A stretch of DNA of 64,000 nt, from positions 102,917 to 166,916 of the forward strand of contig NZ_VFYP01000005.1 in assembly GCF_006443685.1 (NCBI RefSeq), in the 5' to 3' direction. Positions 52,314-61,141 of this stretch are shown one piece after another; within the stretch, counting starts at the first letter, position 1; the number at the start of each line of letters is the position of its first letter. The stretch is from Rhizobium glycinendophyticum (lineage in GTDB: Bacteria; Pseudomonadota; Alphaproteobacteria; Rhizobiales; Rhizobiaceae). The notes under the pieces were generated by a model. It ran no database searches and was not told where the DNA came from. It saw only the letters and a program-made list of their open reading frames with translations. A program made the position numbers and the translations under genes.

Positions 52314-52442
52314 GCCCCGCCTTCCCGCATCGCTTCACAAGACACTGGAGTACGCACAATTCCCGCTCCAGACAAGTTGCACGAAAAGCATACAACACGG
52401 ACTTCCGGCCTTCGAACCGTGGGATGCCGTGACATCGCTCGC

Positions 52443-53675
52443 TCAATCAGCGGACAGGTCGCGCAAATTTCGGGGCAAGGCGTTCATACATTCCACCCCG
52501 GATGCCGTGACCAGGAACTGATCCTCGATCATCAGCGCCCCGAAATTCTGACCGTAGAAAGGCGCCTCCAGCGCCACCACCATGCCGACCTCAATGAGTT
52601 CCGGATTGTTGGCCGAGAAGAAGGGCCATTCCTCGATGCCGACGCTGCCGCCGACGGAATGCCCGAAATGGCCGCGAAAATACTCGCCAATACCGTCCCG
52701 CCGCATCGAAGACAACATGGCTGCATGAACGGCACCGAACGTGTTTCCAGGCCGGATCTGCTCCAGCCCGGCCGCGAAAGCGGCCTCCAGCGCCTTGAAC
52801 ACATCCTGCGCCAGATCAGAGACGGGACCATAACTGAAGGTTCGCGCACCATCTGAGGAATAGCCATCGACAAGGGTCCCGACATCGGCCTTGATCAGGA
52901 CACCGGGTGAGACGACGGCCGCCATGTTGGAGAGATCAGGCCCGACCGAGATGAAATCCCAGTGGCCGCTGAGCGAGAACCCGCCGGCTGTCGCCGCATC
53001 CTGGGCGCCCGCCTTCCAGGCGGTCGAAAGATCTGCGAGGCAACTTCCGGGGCGAATGGCTTTCGCCATGCGAACCAACCCGCCTTCAGCCGCCTGAGCG
53101 GCACGCCGCAGCCGATGGATTTCGTTTGGCGTCTTGATCGCACGCAACCGGCGCAAAACATCAGAGCCATCCACCCAGCTGATTGTCGGCAACGCCCGGC
53201 GCAACGCCTCGAAATCCGCAGCCGGCATAAATTCCAGGTCGACGCCCACCCGACCATGGGAGAGCCCCCGCACGGCGAGCAGATCCCCCAGCAAGTCAAA
53301 ACACCGGCTTCTGTCAAAGGTTTCCGGTCTTGGCCCGCCGGCACCCGAACGCCGGTAACACCCGTCGATGTCGGCAAGACGCGTTGCCCCCTGAAGGTCA
53401 ACACCATCGATCCAGATGCGGTGCGTGCGCAAGTCGACAGCGGGGGACTTCAGGCGAATTGCAAGTGCGGCATGATCGCTGGCAACGGCAGCAAGAGGCA
53501 GCGAAGCATCGGCCGGCACGAGCGCTGCGGCAGCACCGGCCCGACCCCACATCGTGGCGACGCCCGCTGGCGCACCGATCGCATACCGGAACGCTTCGGG
53601 CTGGAACAGGACAAGGGCATCGAGACCCGCCGCCTGCATCAGCCCCTGTGCTCTGGATCTATCCAAATCGCTCAT
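52443..53675 (-). CDS. M24 family metallopeptidase (Xaa-Pro peptidase/creatinase-like)
   Basis: This 410-residue protein has an N-terminal creatinase-type domain (residues about 1-165) and a pita-bread catalytic domain. Metal ligands appear in KADVGTLVDGYSSDGARTF (two Asp), GHFGHSVGG (His), ALEAPFY and MIEDQFLVT (Glu). The start at 53675 has GGAG six bases upstream. It probably hydrolyses an X-Pro dipeptide or a related amide. It precedes the LacI gene by 129 bp in the same direction, but shared transcription is uncertain. Confidence 0.88.
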   Translation of the reverse strand: MSDLDRSRAQGLMQAAGLDALVLFQPEAFRYAIGAPAGVATMWGRAGAAAALVPADASLPLAAVASDHAALAIRLKSPAVDLRTHRIWIDGVDLQGATRLADIDGCYRRSGAGGPRPETFDRSRCFDLLGDLLAVRGLSHGRVGVDLEFMPAADFEALRRALPTISWVDGSDVLRRLRAIKTPNEIHRLRRAAQAAEGGLVRMAKAIRPGSCLADLSTAWKAGAQDAATAGGFSLSGHWDFISVGPDLSNMAAVVSPGVLIKADVGTLVDGYSSDGARTFSYGPVSDLAQDVFKALEAAFAAGLEQIRPGNTFGAVHAAMLSSMRRDGIGEYFRGHFGHSVGGSVGIEEWPFFSANNPELIEVGMVVALEAPFYGQNFGALMIEDQFLVTASGVECMNALPRNLRDLSAD

Positions 53676-53917
53676 CGCTAGCTCCGACATTGTCCTTGAA
53701 GCCACTTATCTCCAGTCGACAGCAAGCGCCAGTATCGGGTGATGCCGGCGTCTCGCAGCGACTTGTAGAAATTCCGCTAAACCGCCCCCGCGGATGTGCT
53801 TGGAACTTGATGACACTCCCCCACTGGAATACACCAGCAATTCTGGTGCCTGCAAAACTTGCGGCTGTTCGGAAGCGCGCATGCCCGCAAGGCGAGTTCG
53901 GGGTTCGGGAGTTTGAC

Positions 53918-55453
53918 ATGGAGCGGCAATCCTCGGCTTCCGCACAAAGGTTCGCCACGACAGCCACCTTGATCGCCTGGATTGGCTTTGTAGCACTGGC
54001 CGCCACCTGGGGCGTGCAGTCCTACCACAACACGGTGCGCGCCGCCGAAGACCGCGTCGCTACCTCCACCCACATTGTCGCTACCCATGCCACCTGGGTT
54101 TACGAACTGGGTGTGCAGGCAACCCGACGCATAGCCGATGCGGTGAAGGAGCCCCATGATCCAGCCAACGGCGGGACCACCGTGCGGGATATCAGCGACG
54201 CCGTTCAGGACTTGCCCGGGGCGGTCAAGGCTTATGTGGTCGACGCAGAAGGACATACGCTCTATTCGACCGATCCGAACGTAAAGCCGATCGACATCAC
54301 CGACAGGGACTACTTCGTGGCGCTGAAGGAGGGGCGGACGGAATATGTATCCTCGCTCCTCATCAGCCGACTGAACAATGACCGCATCTTCGTCTTCAGC
54401 CGTCGCCTCGAGCGCGACGGTGCCTTTGCCGGAGCGGTGACTGTCTCTCTTTCCGGTGACATTATGAAGCCGATCTGGGAATCGGTTGATCTTGGAGGCA
54501 GTTTTTCGGTCGGCTTTATCCGTAACGACGGAATGCTCGTTGCCCGCTATCCGAAGCCGGATCGCGAACTCGACATGAGCAATCATCCTCTCTTCACCAA
54601 CTATCTCAAAACTGCGGATCAGGGCACTTACCTTTCCCAGATATCTCCAATGGACGGCGTGCGCCGTCTGGTCGGTTATCGCAAAGTCGACGGTACACCG
54701 TTCATCGCCATTGCCGCCGCCGACTACGATTTGCTGATGCAGCCATTCTGGCGGGACATGACGGTTTTGGCCTCGGTCACTATCCTTGCCTGCCTCGGTT
54801 CACTCGCCGCCGCCTGGCGAACCCGCCAGCTGCTGAGAGATCAGGATCATCAGTCCGCTGCCCTTCAGGTCGCGCTGGAAAACAATGAATTCCTTCTGCG
54901 GGAAGTCCACCACCGAGTGAAGAACAACCTGCAATCCGTAATGTCGCTCATTCGCCTTCACATGAAGGGGAACGAGAAATCCGAAGCCCTCGGCAATCGG
55001 ATCAAGGCCATGGTCGCCGTGCATGAACAGATTTACCAACGTGATTCCTTCAGTCAGCTGGACGCGGCGGAACTCGTTGAGACAGTGACACACAACGTCG
55101 TCGCGGCCCACGGTGCGGACGTTCAGGTCGAATTCGATCTGGCGCCGATGAAGGTCTCCAATGATCGCGCGACGTCGCTGGCGCTCCTGATCAATGAACT
55201 CGTCACCAACAGTCTGAAATATGCCTTCGCCGAAGACGAGAGGGGCAGATTGACCCTCATTCTACAGCCTTTGGGCGATGATGGCTTCAGCAGCCTCGAA
55301 GTCATCGACAATGGCAGGGGGTTCGATCCCGAGACCCTGTCCAAAGGCACGGGAACCCGACTGATAGAGGGCTCGATCCGTCAGCTCGACGGCAGCTTCG
55401 AACTCGACGGCAGTGCGGGAACGCGTTTCAAGGCACGCATCAAGCTGGTCTGA
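53918..55453 (+). CDS. Membrane sensor histidine kinase with periplasmic dCache/PDC domain and HisKA_2 domain
   Basis: This 511-residue inner-membrane kinase has membrane segments at about residues 12-32 and 275-295. Between them is a periplasmic PDC/Cache-type sensor (TDRDYFVALKEGRTEYVSSL, FVFSRRLERDGAFAGAVTVS), a fold that binds small ligands such as amino or organic acids. The cytoplasmic part has the HisKA_2 phosphoacceptor in VHHRVKNNLQSVMSL and an ATPase domain with LLINELVTNSLKYAFAEDE and VIDNGRGFD. The start at 53918 has GGGAG six bases upstream; the long frame before it runs antisense through the peptidase gene. No cognate receiver gene lies next to it. Confidence 0.9.
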   Translation: MERQSSASAQRFATTATLIAWIGFVALAATWGVQSYHNTVRAAEDRVATSTHIVATHATWVYELGVQATRRIADAVKEPHDPANGGTTVRDISDAVQDLPGAVKAYVVDAEGHTLYSTDPNVKPIDITDRDYFVALKEGRTEYVSSLLISRLNNDRIFVFSRRLERDGAFAGAVTVSLSGDIMKPIWESVDLGGSFSVGFIRNDGMLVARYPKPDRELDMSNHPLFTNYLKTADQGTYLSQISPMDGVRRLVGYRKVDGTPFIAIAAADYDLLMQPFWRDMTVLASVTILACLGSLAAAWRTRQLLRDQDHQSAALQVALENNEFLLREVHHRVKNNLQSVMSLIRLHMKGNEKSEALGNRIKAMVAVHEQIYQRDSFSQLDAAELVETVTHNVVAAHGADVQVEFDLAPMKVSNDRATSLALLINELVTNSLKYAFAEDERGRLTLILQPLGDDGFSSLEVIDNGRGFDPETLSKGTGTRLIEGSIRQLDGSFELDGSAGTRFKARIKLV

Positions 55454-55463
55454 CGATCAGAAC

Positions 55464-55487
55464 ATGTCAGAAAAACGCTGCTGACAT
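55464..55487 (+). terminator. Hairpin after the sensor kinase gene
   Basis: ATGTCAG-N10-CTGACAT is a perfect 7-bp stem ten bases after the kinase stop. No T tract follows. Confidence 0.4.
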
Positions 55488-55520
55488 CTTCAAAAAAACG
55501 ACCATCTGCGCGAAATCCAA

Positions 55521-55536
55521 TTAAAGCCGAGTCAAC
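55521..55536 (+). promoter_or_regulatory. CtrA-like site before the AraC gene
   Basis: TTAA-agccgag-TCAAC differs by one base from TTAA-N7-TTAAC. It lies 81 bp before the AraC start. Confidence 0.25.
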
Positions 55537-55616
55537 CACTGGTACCCCGTCCGCCGAGCGTTTAAATTGGACGTCTATAAAACATTTTTAAATTAACACT
55601 GTTGTTCGACTCGTCC

Positions 55617-56582
55617 ATGTCCGATTTGAGAAAGCACAAGATTTGGTCCGAAGACCATCTCGAGATGCAGACCTTCAGCGAGGCGGTCTTTCGCCCCTCG
55701 CTGTTTGAGAGCCTGGAAAAACCAGGTCCCTTCGATATTACTGCCAATATCGCGGCAATCCAGGAGATGACGATCTGGCAGATCCGGTCTATGTCCGGCT
55801 ACAGAGTACGGTACGGGTGTCCGCACCAACATCAGGTAGAAATTCACTTCATCGAAACAGGGCAGTTCGTCTTTCGTGCTGCCGGTGAAGAAATTGTGGC
55901 GACGGCCGGAAGCGCCGTACTTCTAAAAGACACGCGCAAAATCGAAACGGTCGCAAGCCCAAATTCGGCCAAACTGGCGATGGTCGTTCCTTTCAATCAG
56001 GTCGCCCATAATCTCAATCGCAGCCATGGCAGCGCCGGCCGGGGCTTGGGCGAATTCCGCTCGCTTGTCGGACCCGACGTCACGGGCATCGACATCATCC
56101 AGAGGATTGCCACCCACCTCCTCTACGGCATCGATCCGGCAGACGACCCAGCCGACGCGGAAGGCGCGCCCGCATTGGTGCATGATGCGCTGATCATGAT
56201 GTTTGCAAGCCTTTGGCCACGGACCACCGCCGGGGAGCGAACAACATTGCCTCGTCCCCTGGAACGCGCCATCAACTGGCTCGATCAACATGCACACGAA
56301 GACATCTCGATCGAACAGCTCGCCCGGCGCGCCGGGGCCAGCATCCGCACCCTACAGAACTCGTTCCGGCAGCATTTGTCGACGACCCCGAATGCCTATC
56401 TCCTGCAGTTACGCCTGAGCCGCGTCCACGAGGATCTCCTCCATGGCCCGGCCGACCAGACGATTGAGGCGATTGCCTCCCGGTGGGGGTTTAAGCACAT
56501 GGGATATTTCGCGGCTCGCTATCGTGAATTGTACGGAACATCGCCTTCTGACACCCGAAAAGCTCGGCCAAGCAACGAATAA
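55617..56582 (+). CDS. AraC family transcriptional regulator
   Basis: This is a 321-residue regulator with a cupin-like N-terminal region (HQHQVEIHFIETGQFVF) and a C-terminal AraC DNA-binding domain. The two helix-turn-helix units are ISIEQLARRAGASIRTLQNS and TIEAIASRWGFKHMGYFAAR, followed by YRELYGTSPSDTRK. The ATG at 55617 is preferred over a TTG at 55602. The domain layout recalls the AraC-binding-like (PF14525) group that controls aromatic or xenobiotic catabolism, but no such genes adjoin it. Targets and ligand are unknown. Confidence 0.88.
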   Translation: MSDLRKHKIWSEDHLEMQTFSEAVFRPSLFESLEKPGPFDITANIAAIQEMTIWQIRSMSGYRVRYGCPHQHQVEIHFIETGQFVFRAAGEEIVATAGSAVLLKDTRKIETVASPNSAKLAMVVPFNQVAHNLNRSHGSAGRGLGEFRSLVGPDVTGIDIIQRIATHLLYGIDPADDPADAEGAPALVHDALIMMFASLWPRTTAGERTTLPRPLERAINWLDQHAHEDISIEQLARRAGASIRTLQNSFRQHLSTTPNAYLLQLRLSRVHEDLLHGPADQTIEAIASRWGFKHMGYFAARYRELYGTSPSDTRKARPSNE

Positions 56583-56661
56583 GAATATTCTAAAATCTCG
56601 CACGCGCAAAAAGATCACGAAAACGCATAATTGTGGGGAAGTGTGCGCAATGAATACACGC

Positions 56662-56677
56662 TTAAGTCTGCGTTAAC
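56662..56677 (+). promoter_or_regulatory. CtrA box upstream of the chemosensory operon
   Basis: TTAA-gtctgcg-TTAAC matches the full CtrA consensus TTAA-N7-TTAAC. It lies 138 bp before the first gene of the operon, in a 232-bp AT-rich spacer. CtrA controls motility and chemotaxis genes in many alphaproteobacteria. Confidence 0.6.
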
Positions 56678-56814
56678 ACGCTGACGGCAGTGTTGCATCA
56701 TATAGAGCCTCCATTGTGAGTCTCCAGCGCCCACCGCATGATGCGGAAATCAAAAAATCCCAATATAAAACTGTCCCGCTCAACAGCTAAACCCTGTTTT
56801 GCCGAGGGAAACCC

Positions 56815-57927
56815 ATGCGTATATTTGCGATAGACGATAGTCCCTCAATCTTATCTTTCATCAAGCGCGCCATTGCGGCCATCGACTCGTGCGAAATCCT
56901 GCCATTTCTGGACCCTTCTCACGCACTCGCTGTTCTCAGGAGCCAACAAGCCGACCTGATCCTGGTCGACTACAACATGCCAAGCATGAACGGTATCGAG
57001 CTGATTTTGCAATTCAGGCAATTGCCGAAGGCAAAGGATGTTCCTGTTATCATGCTGACCTCTGAGACGGATCCGACCATCAAGCTCGCGGCAATAGAAG
57101 CCGGAGTCACCGAGTTCCTGAACAAGCCGATTGATCAGGCAGAGTTCGGCATCCGGGTTCGCAATCTTCTGTCGCTGCGATTGGCTCAGCAGGCGCTTGC
57201 CGAGCGCGCAGAGGCACTGGAAAAGGATGTTGCCACAGCTCGGGCGCGCATTGCAGTCCAGGAAAAGGAAATCATCTGGCGGCTGTCGAAAGCCATGGCC
57301 TGTCGCGACGGCGAGACGGCACTTCACCTCGAACGGGTGGCCGTGATCGCCCGAATGGTCGCGGAAGAACTCGGTATAGACGCCGCCACGTGCGAGAAGA
57401 TCTATCTCGCAAGCCCTCTGCACGATGTCGGAAAGATTGGCGTTTCCGATTCGGTCCTGCTCAAGTCCGGCCCCCTCGACGCACGAGAACTGGACGAAAT
57501 GCGTGCGCATGCTGCCTTCGGAGCCGAAATCCTCGAAGGCAGCGATAGCGAAATCATCCGCATTGCAGCCACGATCGCTGGCAGCCATCACGAGAAATGG
57601 GACGGCACGGGTTACCCGCAAAAACTAGCCGCCGACAGGATCCCGATCGAAGGCAGGATCGTGGCGATCGCAGATGTCTTCGACGCCCTCTGCTCGGAAC
57701 GTCCTTACAAAAAGGCCTGGCCGGTCGATGAAGCGCACCGTGAAATCCTGAGAGGCAGCGGCAACCACTTCGATCCCGCCTGTGTCGCCGCCTTCGATCG
57801 CAGATGGGCCTCCATTCGCCCCCTCTATGCCAAGACGAGCGCACATACTTCGCCCGCCCCTCCTGAGACAGACAGCCCATCCGCCGCTCCCGCTCAAGCC
57901 GAAACCGCACTGGAAACAGCAGCATGA
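56815..57927 (+). CDS. Response regulator with HD-GYP c-di-GMP phosphodiesterase domain
   Basis: This 370-residue protein combines a receiver domain (residues 1-125, phosphoacceptor D52 in ILVDYNMPSMNG) with an HD-GYP domain (about 160-340). The metal pair H203-D204 sits in LHDVGKIG and the signature loop HHEKWDGTGYP is at 258-268, so catalysis of c-di-GMP breakdown looks intact. A short coiled coil joins the two. The C-terminal 30 residues are Pro/Ala-rich and disordered. GAGGGA precedes the ATG. It is the first gene of the chemosensory operon and overlaps the STAS gene by four bases, so CheA may phosphorylate it. Confidence 0.92.
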   Translation: MRIFAIDDSPSILSFIKRAIAAIDSCEILPFLDPSHALAVLRSQQADLILVDYNMPSMNGIELILQFRQLPKAKDVPVIMLTSETDPTIKLAAIEAGVTEFLNKPIDQAEFGIRVRNLLSLRLAQQALAERAEALEKDVATARARIAVQEKEIIWRLSKAMACRDGETALHLERVAVIARMVAEELGIDAATCEKIYLASPLHDVGKIGVSDSVLLKSGPLDARELDEMRAHAAFGAEILEGSDSEIIRIAATIAGSHHEKWDGTGYPQKLAADRIPIEGRIVAIADVFDALCSERPYKKAWPVDEAHREILRGSGNHFDPACVAAFDRRWASIRPLYAKTSAHTSPAPPETDSPSAAPAQAETALETAA

Positions 57928-58250
57928 CCGAGAAATTGAAGACGCTCCGCCTCGACGGCGCACTGACGATAAAGACAGCCGCCGAAACCCGCGAAGCCAT
58001 GCTGGCCGCCTTTGGTGAGGCAAAGGCAAGTAGTAGCCCCGTGGAGATCGAAATTTCCGAGAATTGCGACTGTGACCTGACATTGCCGCAGCTTCTCCTG
58101 TCTGCGCAAGCGACGGCTGCAAGGGATGGCATCGCGCTGCGCATCCGCGCCCCTCACCGGGGACCGTTTTTCACCACGCTGGAACGGGCAGGTCTCTCTG
58201 CTGCGTTCGACGGTGGTTCACTGACAATCATGAATGGAGATCAGAGATGA
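57924..58250 (+). CDS. STAS-domain protein
   Basis: This 108-residue protein resembles a single STAS domain, the fold of anti-sigma-factor antagonists and some chemosensory accessory proteins. It has a short N-terminal strand (LKTLRLDGALTI), SPVEIEISENCDCDLTLPQL, and the C-terminal LERAGLSAAFDGGSLTI. The usual phosphorylatable serine position (D-x-S) appears as NCDCDLTLPQ, so regulation by phosphorylation is doubtful. It overlaps both neighbours by four bases. Its likely role is a scaffold or phosphate-flow modulator for the array. Confidence 0.7.
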   Translation: MTEKLKTLRLDGALTIKTAAETREAMLAAFGEAKASSSPVEIEISENCDCDLTLPQLLLSAQATAARDGIALRIRAPHRGPFFTTLERAGLSAAFDGGSLTIMNGDQR

Positions 58251-58615
58251 GCGCAAACATTCTCACCGTAGACGATTCCGCCAGCATCCGGATGACCACC
58301 CGGATCGCGCTCACCAACGCCGGCTACAATGTCACGGAGGCGGTTGATGGCGCAGACGGACTGCAGAAGTTGAAATCCGGCAACTTTGATTTGATCGTGA
58401 CCGACCTGAACATGCCGAACATGGACGGACTGACGATGATCCGCAACCTGCGCCAGTTGCCGGCCTATATGGGCACGCCCGTCATCTTCCTCACCACCGA
58501 GTCCGATGGTGACATCAAGCAGCAGGCCAAGGCCGCAGGTGCCACGGGCTGGCTCACCAAGCCTTTCGACGCAGACAACCTCACCAAGATTGCACGCAAG
58601 GTCCTCGGCCGATGA
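58247..58615 (+). CDS. cheY: Chemotaxis response regulator CheY
   Basis: This 122-residue single receiver domain has the acidic pair D9-D10, phosphoacceptor D53 in LIVTDLNMPNMDG, the switch threonine in VIFLTTES and the lysine in WLTKPFD. It should carry phosphate from CheA to a target such as the flagellar motor. It overlaps the STAS gene by four bases, and its own stop overlaps the cheA start. Confidence 0.9.
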   Translation: MSANILTVDDSASIRMTTRIALTNAGYNVTEAVDGADGLQKLKSGNFDLIVTDLNMPNMDGLTMIRNLRQLPAYMGTPVIFLTTESDGDIKQQAKAAGATGWLTKPFDADNLTKIARKVLGR

Positions 58616-60615
58616 ACAATCTGGATCCCATAGCGGTTTTCCGAACGGAAGCAGCCGAGCAGCTTGAGTTAATCGAAGCGGGCCTGCTCGATCTGACCCG
58701 CGATCTCGACGACAAGGGGCAGATCGATGCCGTCTTCCGCGGCCTGCATACGCTCAAGGGATCGGGCTCGATGTTTGGTTTCGACCAGCTCGCCGCGTTT
58801 ACCCATCACTGCGAAACAGCCTTCGACCGCGTCCGCAAAGGGGAAGCGCCAGCGACGAGCGAACTGATCGCCGCAGTCCTCGATGCGCAAGGCCACATGC
58901 AAGCCCTGCTCGATCAGCCAAATGGCGATCATGATGCCATGAGCACCAAATTGCTGGAGCAGTTGCACAGGGCCGTCGGTCGCGAAGCGTCAAGCACAAG
59001 CCACCCTACCACCGGCAAACCAAAAGAAGCACCTGCCGAACCGTCCCGACGCACCTGGCAGCTCGACTTCCGCCTGCCCGCCGATTCCATGGTCAACGGC
59101 ACCAACCCGCTCGGCCTTATCGACGAACTGCGCGACCTCGGCGAATGCGGGCTCAGCGTCAATTCCGATCAACTGCCACCTCTTGACGCCATGGATCCTA
59201 CCCAGCTCTATCTCGGCTGGAATGCGACCATCGTCACCGACAAGCCACGCTCCGAGATCGAGGATGTTTTCATCTTCGTCATGGACGAAATGGTGATGGA
59301 CCTGAAGGACGTGACGCCGGCATCAGCGCCTGTCGTTCCTGAAACGACGCTGGCACAACCGGCAGAAGTCCACCCCAACGAGGTGCCTTCAGCCCGCGAG
59401 GAACAGCGCACACCGGCAGCCGACGCCAAGTCCCAGCGGCAGTCGGACAATGTCCGCGTACCGGCCCTGCGCCTTGACGAAATGATGGACCGCGTCGGCG
59501 AGCTGGTGATTGCGCAATCACGACTGAGCCAGATGGCCGGCTCTGTCGTCGATCTGGGCCTGCGTTCGGTTTCGGAAGAAATCGAACGGCTCGCAGGCGA
59601 ACTGCGCGACACGATGATGGTGCTGCGCATGATGCCGGTTGCGAGCCTTTTCAGCCGCTTCCGCCGCCTCGTGCACGATCTCGCCCGCGAAACAGGCAAG
59701 GAGATCGAGCTCGTCACAACAGGCGAAACCACGGAAGTCGACAAGACGGTCATCGACCGGCTTGCAGATCCACTGGTCCACTTGGTGCGCAACTCCATCG
59801 ACCACGGGCTGGAATTGCCGCAAGATCGCATCGCTTCCGGAAAACCGGCTGTCGGCCAGGTCGTCCTTTCGGCACATCAGACCGGCAGTGAAGTGGTGAT
59901 CACCATCAAGGACGACGGCCGTGGCATCGACCGGGCTCGGGTCCGGGCAAAGGCCGAAGCCAACGGTCTGATCCAGCCGGGCCAGTCCCTGTCGGACCAG
60001 GAATTGCTGCAGCAAATTTTCCAACCCGGCTTCTCCACCGCAGAGAAGGTCACTAACCTTTCCGGTCGCGGCGTCGGCATGGACGTGGTCAAGAAGACGA
60101 TCGAGGCGCTGCGCGGCTCGATCGACGTCAAGAGCGACGAGGGGACCGGGTCGGAGATTGCGCTCCGCATTCCCTTGACGCTCGCCATCATCGACGGCCT
60201 TCTCGTCCGCGTCGGCAATGGCAATTACGTCATTCCGCTCTCGGCGGTCGAGGAATGCCTGGAACTCTCGCTCGAAGAGGACCTGCGCTCGCGCGGGCGC
60301 AGCTTCATCTCGCTGCGGGACGATCTCGTGCCCTTCCTGCGCCTTCGCGAACTCTTCAGAACCGGGAGCCAGCCGGATCCATATCAGAAGGTCGTTGTGA
60401 TCTCCACCGGGCGCGAGCGCGTCGGCCTCGTCGTCGACCAGATCATCGGTGACCACCAGACGGTCATCAAATCCATGTCCAAGCTGCACGACCAGGTGTC
60501 GTCCTTCTCGGGCGCCACGATCCTCGGGGATGGCAATGTCGCACTGATCCTCGACGTCGCCCACTTGATCGCGGCCGGACAGCAACAGGAGGCGCAATTG
60601 CGGGCTGCAGGATGA
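58612..60615 (+). CDS. cheA: Chemotaxis histidine kinase CheA
   Basis: This 667-residue kinase has the standard CheA order. The Hpt domain (residues 1-105) has phosphoacceptor H46 in RGLHTLKGSGSMFGF. A P2-like domain follows at about 145-225. The dimerisation domain (about 285-345) contains LDEMMDRVGELVIAQSRLSQ. The ATPase has VHLVRNSIDHGLE, DDGRGID and SGRGVGMDVV. The C-terminal CheW-like domain starts near residue 525. It overlaps cheY and cheW by four bases each. All key catalytic motifs are present. Confidence 0.95.
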   Translation: MNNLDPIAVFRTEAAEQLELIEAGLLDLTRDLDDKGQIDAVFRGLHTLKGSGSMFGFDQLAAFTHHCETAFDRVRKGEAPATSELIAAVLDAQGHMQALLDQPNGDHDAMSTKLLEQLHRAVGREASSTSHPTTGKPKEAPAEPSRRTWQLDFRLPADSMVNGTNPLGLIDELRDLGECGLSVNSDQLPPLDAMDPTQLYLGWNATIVTDKPRSEIEDVFIFVMDEMVMDLKDVTPASAPVVPETTLAQPAEVHPNEVPSAREEQRTPAADAKSQRQSDNVRVPALRLDEMMDRVGELVIAQSRLSQMAGSVVDLGLRSVSEEIERLAGELRDTMMVLRMMPVASLFSRFRRLVHDLARETGKEIELVTTGETTEVDKTVIDRLADPLVHLVRNSIDHGLELPQDRIASGKPAVGQVVLSAHQTGSEVVITIKDDGRGIDRARVRAKAEANGLIQPGQSLSDQELLQQIFQPGFSTAEKVTNLSGRGVGMDVVKKTIEALRGSIDVKSDEGTGSEIALRIPLTLAIIDGLLVRVGNGNYVIPLSAVEECLELSLEEDLRSRGRSFISLRDDLVPFLRLRELFRTGSQPDPYQKVVVISTGRERVGLVVDQIIGDHQTVIKSMSKLHDQVSSFSGATILGDGNVALILDVAHLIAAGQQQEAQLRAAG

Positions 60616-61124
60616 GCGAACAACAGGCAAAGACGGACCACCGCGCGGTCTTCATGGGCGCGGACGATCTCTCGGTTCTGACCTTCACGCTGAATGGCGA
60701 AACCTTCGCCATCGAAGCGACGATCGTCCAGGAAATCCTCGACCTCCTGCCCGAGACCAGCGTGCCCGGCAGTCTGCCCTTCGTCGGCAGCGTCATCAAC
60801 TTCCGCGGTAAGGTCATCCCGCTCGCCGACATCAGGGTCGCCTTCGGCATGGAAGCCGGCGAAGTGACGATCGACAGCCGGATCGTGGTCACGGAACTTG
60901 CTCTCGACGGCGAACTCTCCCTGATCGGCATCCGCACCGACAAAGTTCATGAGGTCACCCGCCTGCCAGCTTCGGCGAGCGAGCCACCGCCGATCGTGGG
61001 GATGCGTTGGCGGCCCGATTACATTCACGCCCTCGTCAAGAGAGAAGGTGAATTCATCATTCTTCCGAACCTGCAGGCAATCTTCGCTTCCCAGCGCGGA
61101 TCCACCATCTCAGCGACAGCTTGA
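60612..61124 (+). CDS. cheW: Chemotaxis coupling protein CheW
   Basis: This 170-residue protein is a single CheW domain joining receptors to CheA. Characteristic stretches are [39 protein letters not shown] and [13 protein letters not shown]. It overlaps the cheA stop by four bases and is followed 17 bp later by the first receptor gene. Confidence 0.94.
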   Translation: MSEQQAKTDHRAVFMGADDLSVLTFTLNGETFAIEATIVQEILDLLPETSVPGSLPFVGSVINFRGKVIPLADIRVAFGMEAGEVTIDSRIVVTELALDGELSLIGIRTDKVHEVTRLPASASEPPPIVGMRWRPDYIHALVKREGEFIILPNLQAIFASQRGSTISATA

Positions 61125-61141
61125 TAGAAAGCGAGGAGGCC

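Noticed and set aside
53330..53917. Upstream extension of the Cache-domain kinase to 53330
   Set aside because: It lies antisense to the M24 peptidase gene, is Arg/Pro-rich, and would bury the membrane signal segment; the ATG at 53918 has a good ribosome-binding site.
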